Below are positions 4,403-5,426 of a stretch of DNA of 5,426 nucleotides, one piece after another. The notes below the pieces were generated by a model. That model was not told the DNA's origin. It made no database searches and saw only the letters and a program-made list of their open reading frames with translations. This DNA is from Lonsdalea quercina subsp. quercina (GTDB lineage: Bacteria > Pseudomonadota > Gammaproteobacteria > Enterobacterales > Enterobacteriaceae). The position numbers and the translations under genes were made by a program. Location: positions 84,583 to 90,008 of the forward strand of contig NZ_JIBO01000008.1 in NCBI RefSeq assembly GCF_000688655.1. Reading direction: 5' to 3'. How positions within the stretch are numbered: position 1 is the stretch's first letter; each line of letters begins with the position of its first letter.

Positions 4403-5426
4403 ATGCAACCCTTTGCCCCTTTTTCCGGTTCTTATTTGTCTGACGACGTTCACTTTCTTCTCAAGCCAGTTGAAATAGAAATGACGCCCGTCGACCAGAA
4501 AGAGCAGCTTATTCAGTCCGGAGCCAAGCATTACTCCGAGATGCTAAGTCAGGAGCCTGAGCCGACTGGCTGGCATCTGGATTTATTTACCCGTGCGTTG
4601 GATCAGGGTGCTGATCGTCTGGCGAGAGAAGTCGTGATGCTGGCGAAAGCCCTGGCCGATCGCTTTGGCGATACGCCCATTGTGTTGGTCAGTCTGGTGC
4701 GGGCTGGCGTGCCTCTTGGCGTGATGTTGCATCAAACACTGCGAGACATGGGCAAGCAGTCTTACCACTATGGCGTCAGCATCATTCGGGATCGCGGTAT
4801 TGACGAAACGGCCATGGACTGGATTGAACGCCGGCACGGTACAGAAGGTGTGGTATTTGTCGATGGCTGGACAGGAAAAGGGGCGATTACGGGCGAACTT
4901 CGGCGCTCGCTCGCATCACGAACCGGGTATCCGCAAGACCCTCGCCTTGTTGTATTGGCTGACCCCTGCGGTGTCTCCTGGCTCGCCGCCAGCGATGATG
5001 ACTGGTTAATCCCCTTCGGTATTATGGGCGCCCCCGTTTCAGGGCTTATCTCCCGGTCTATCTGGTCATCAGAGGGGTTACACGGCTGCGTTCAATGCGA
5101 ACACCTCCGTCGGTTTGAGTGCAGCCGTGAACTGGTCGACACGGTAGCCGATTGCCGCCGATCTCTCGATTTAAACACGATCCCCGCGAGCCAGTGGAAC
5201 CCAGCCGAGTTTGTACCGCTGAAGTCGCAAAGTGAACAGGTCATCGGGTCGCTGGCTACCGAATACAATATTGACAGCATCAACCGGATCAAACCCGGCA
5301 TCGCTGAGGCCACACGGGCGGTATTACGCCGGGTGCCGGAGCACGTTCTCGTCCGTTCGGTTAACGATCCTGACGTTGCCCTACTGGTGTATTTGGCCCG
5401 TGAAAAAAATATTACCATCACTGAGG
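4403..5426 (+). CDS. StiP-family / PRTase-like protein with C-terminal PELOTA-like RNA-binding domain (3' end off window)
   Basis: An open frame of 341 codons runs from the ATG at 4403 to the window edge without a stop. The N-terminal part resembles the family variously called PRTase_1 or 'cysteine protease StiP' (from memory). SLVRAGVPLGVML (97-109) resembles the early core of phosphoribosyltransferases, and VVFVDGWTGKGAITGEL (150-166) occupies the place of the PRPP loop. That loop has one aspartate followed by glycine (D154, G155) rather than the usual acidic pair, so PRPP catalysis is doubtful. A cysteine group follows (C189, C229, C232, C240, C251), with HGCVQCEHLRRFEC at 227-240, which could serve a catalytic or metal role. 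The C-terminal region from about 278 (INRIKPGIAEATRAVLRRVP at 293-312, then HVLVRSVNDPDVALLVYLA) looks like the PELOTA/L7Ae-type RNA-binding fold and is probably only slightly truncated. It is the fourth gene of the run, with no gap after the HAD gene. Domain names are recalled; catalysis is uncertain. Confidence 0.85.
   Translation, partial: MQPFAPFSGSYLSDDVHFLLKPVEIEMTPVDQKEQLIQSGAKHYSEMLSQEPEPTGWHLDLFTRALDQGADRLAREVVMLAKALADRFGDTPIVLVSLVRAGVPLGVMLHQTLRDMGKQSYHYGVSIIRDRGIDETAMDWIERRHGTEGVVFVDGWTGKGAITGELRRSLASRTGYPQDPRLVVLADPCGVSWLAASDDDWLIPFGIMGAPVSGLISRSIWSSEGLHGCVQCEHLRRFECSRELVDTVADCRRSLDLNTIPASQWNPAEFVPLKSQSEQVIGSLATEYNIDSINRIKPGIAEATRAVLRRVPEHVLVRSVNDPDVALLVYLAREKNITITE

Noticed and set aside
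5092..5421. Minus-strand open frame of 109 codons near the right edge
   Set aside because: It is antisense to the PELOTA-like region of the last gene and its serine/arginine-rich translation resembles no family I know.
1..5426. Insertion sequence, integrase or attachment site
   Set aside because: No transposase or integrase coding, terminal inverted repeats or target duplications are visible, although ter loci are often on mobile islands or plasmids.

Overview
The window is the divergent core of an enterobacterial tellurite/stress-resistance (ter) locus. The minus-strand proteins read as close relatives of the TerZ and TerA known from Escherichia coli O157:H7 and IncHI2 plasmids such as R478. 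The coding style (moderate GC, ATG starts, Shine-Dalgarno sites, overlapping genes) fits Enterobacterales. I cannot fix the genus, nor tell chromosome from plasmid or genomic island. The family names below come from memory of these families; no database search was run.

Layout. The left arm (minus strand, reading leftward) holds terZ (501-1088) and the first 167 codons of terA (501 to the window edge), joined by a one-base TGATG overlap. These are the start of the usual terZABCDEF run; the rest lies off the left edge. The centre (about 1089-1409) is a strongly AT-rich divergent regulatory region. It contains a candidate extended -10 promoter firing left into terZ and a candidate sigma70-type promoter firing right. 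It also has phased T-tracts, and a 13-bp motif that recurs once beside each promoter, one copy lying in a 15-bp perfect palindrome. The right arm (plus strand) is a tightly packed four-gene run: an ATP-grasp ligase (1410-2504), a phosphoribosyltransferase with a TRSP domain (2494-3636), a HAD-family hydrolase (3629-4402), and a StiP/PRTase-like protein with a C-terminal PELOTA-like RNA-binding region (4403 to the right edge, incomplete).

How they may work together. The right-arm set matches the 'biosynthetic module' described by comparative genomics of Ter systems (Anantharaman, Iyer and Aravind, 2012), predicted to make a nucleoside-like or ribosylated small molecule. In that reading one enzyme attaches a base-like group to PRPP, the HAD enzyme removes phosphate, and the ATP-grasp enzyme ligates an amino acid or similar group. 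TerZ and TerA belong to the TerD-domain family, which binds calcium and is thought to act in metal-linked stress sensing at the membrane. The product of the module has, as far as I know, not been identified chemically. Its divergent control together with terZ is the most testable thing here.

One start correction matters. The longest reading of the ATP-grasp gene would begin at 1329, but a TTGACA...TAGACT promoter at 1333-1362 lies inside that extension, and the recognisable protein begins at the ATG at 1410.
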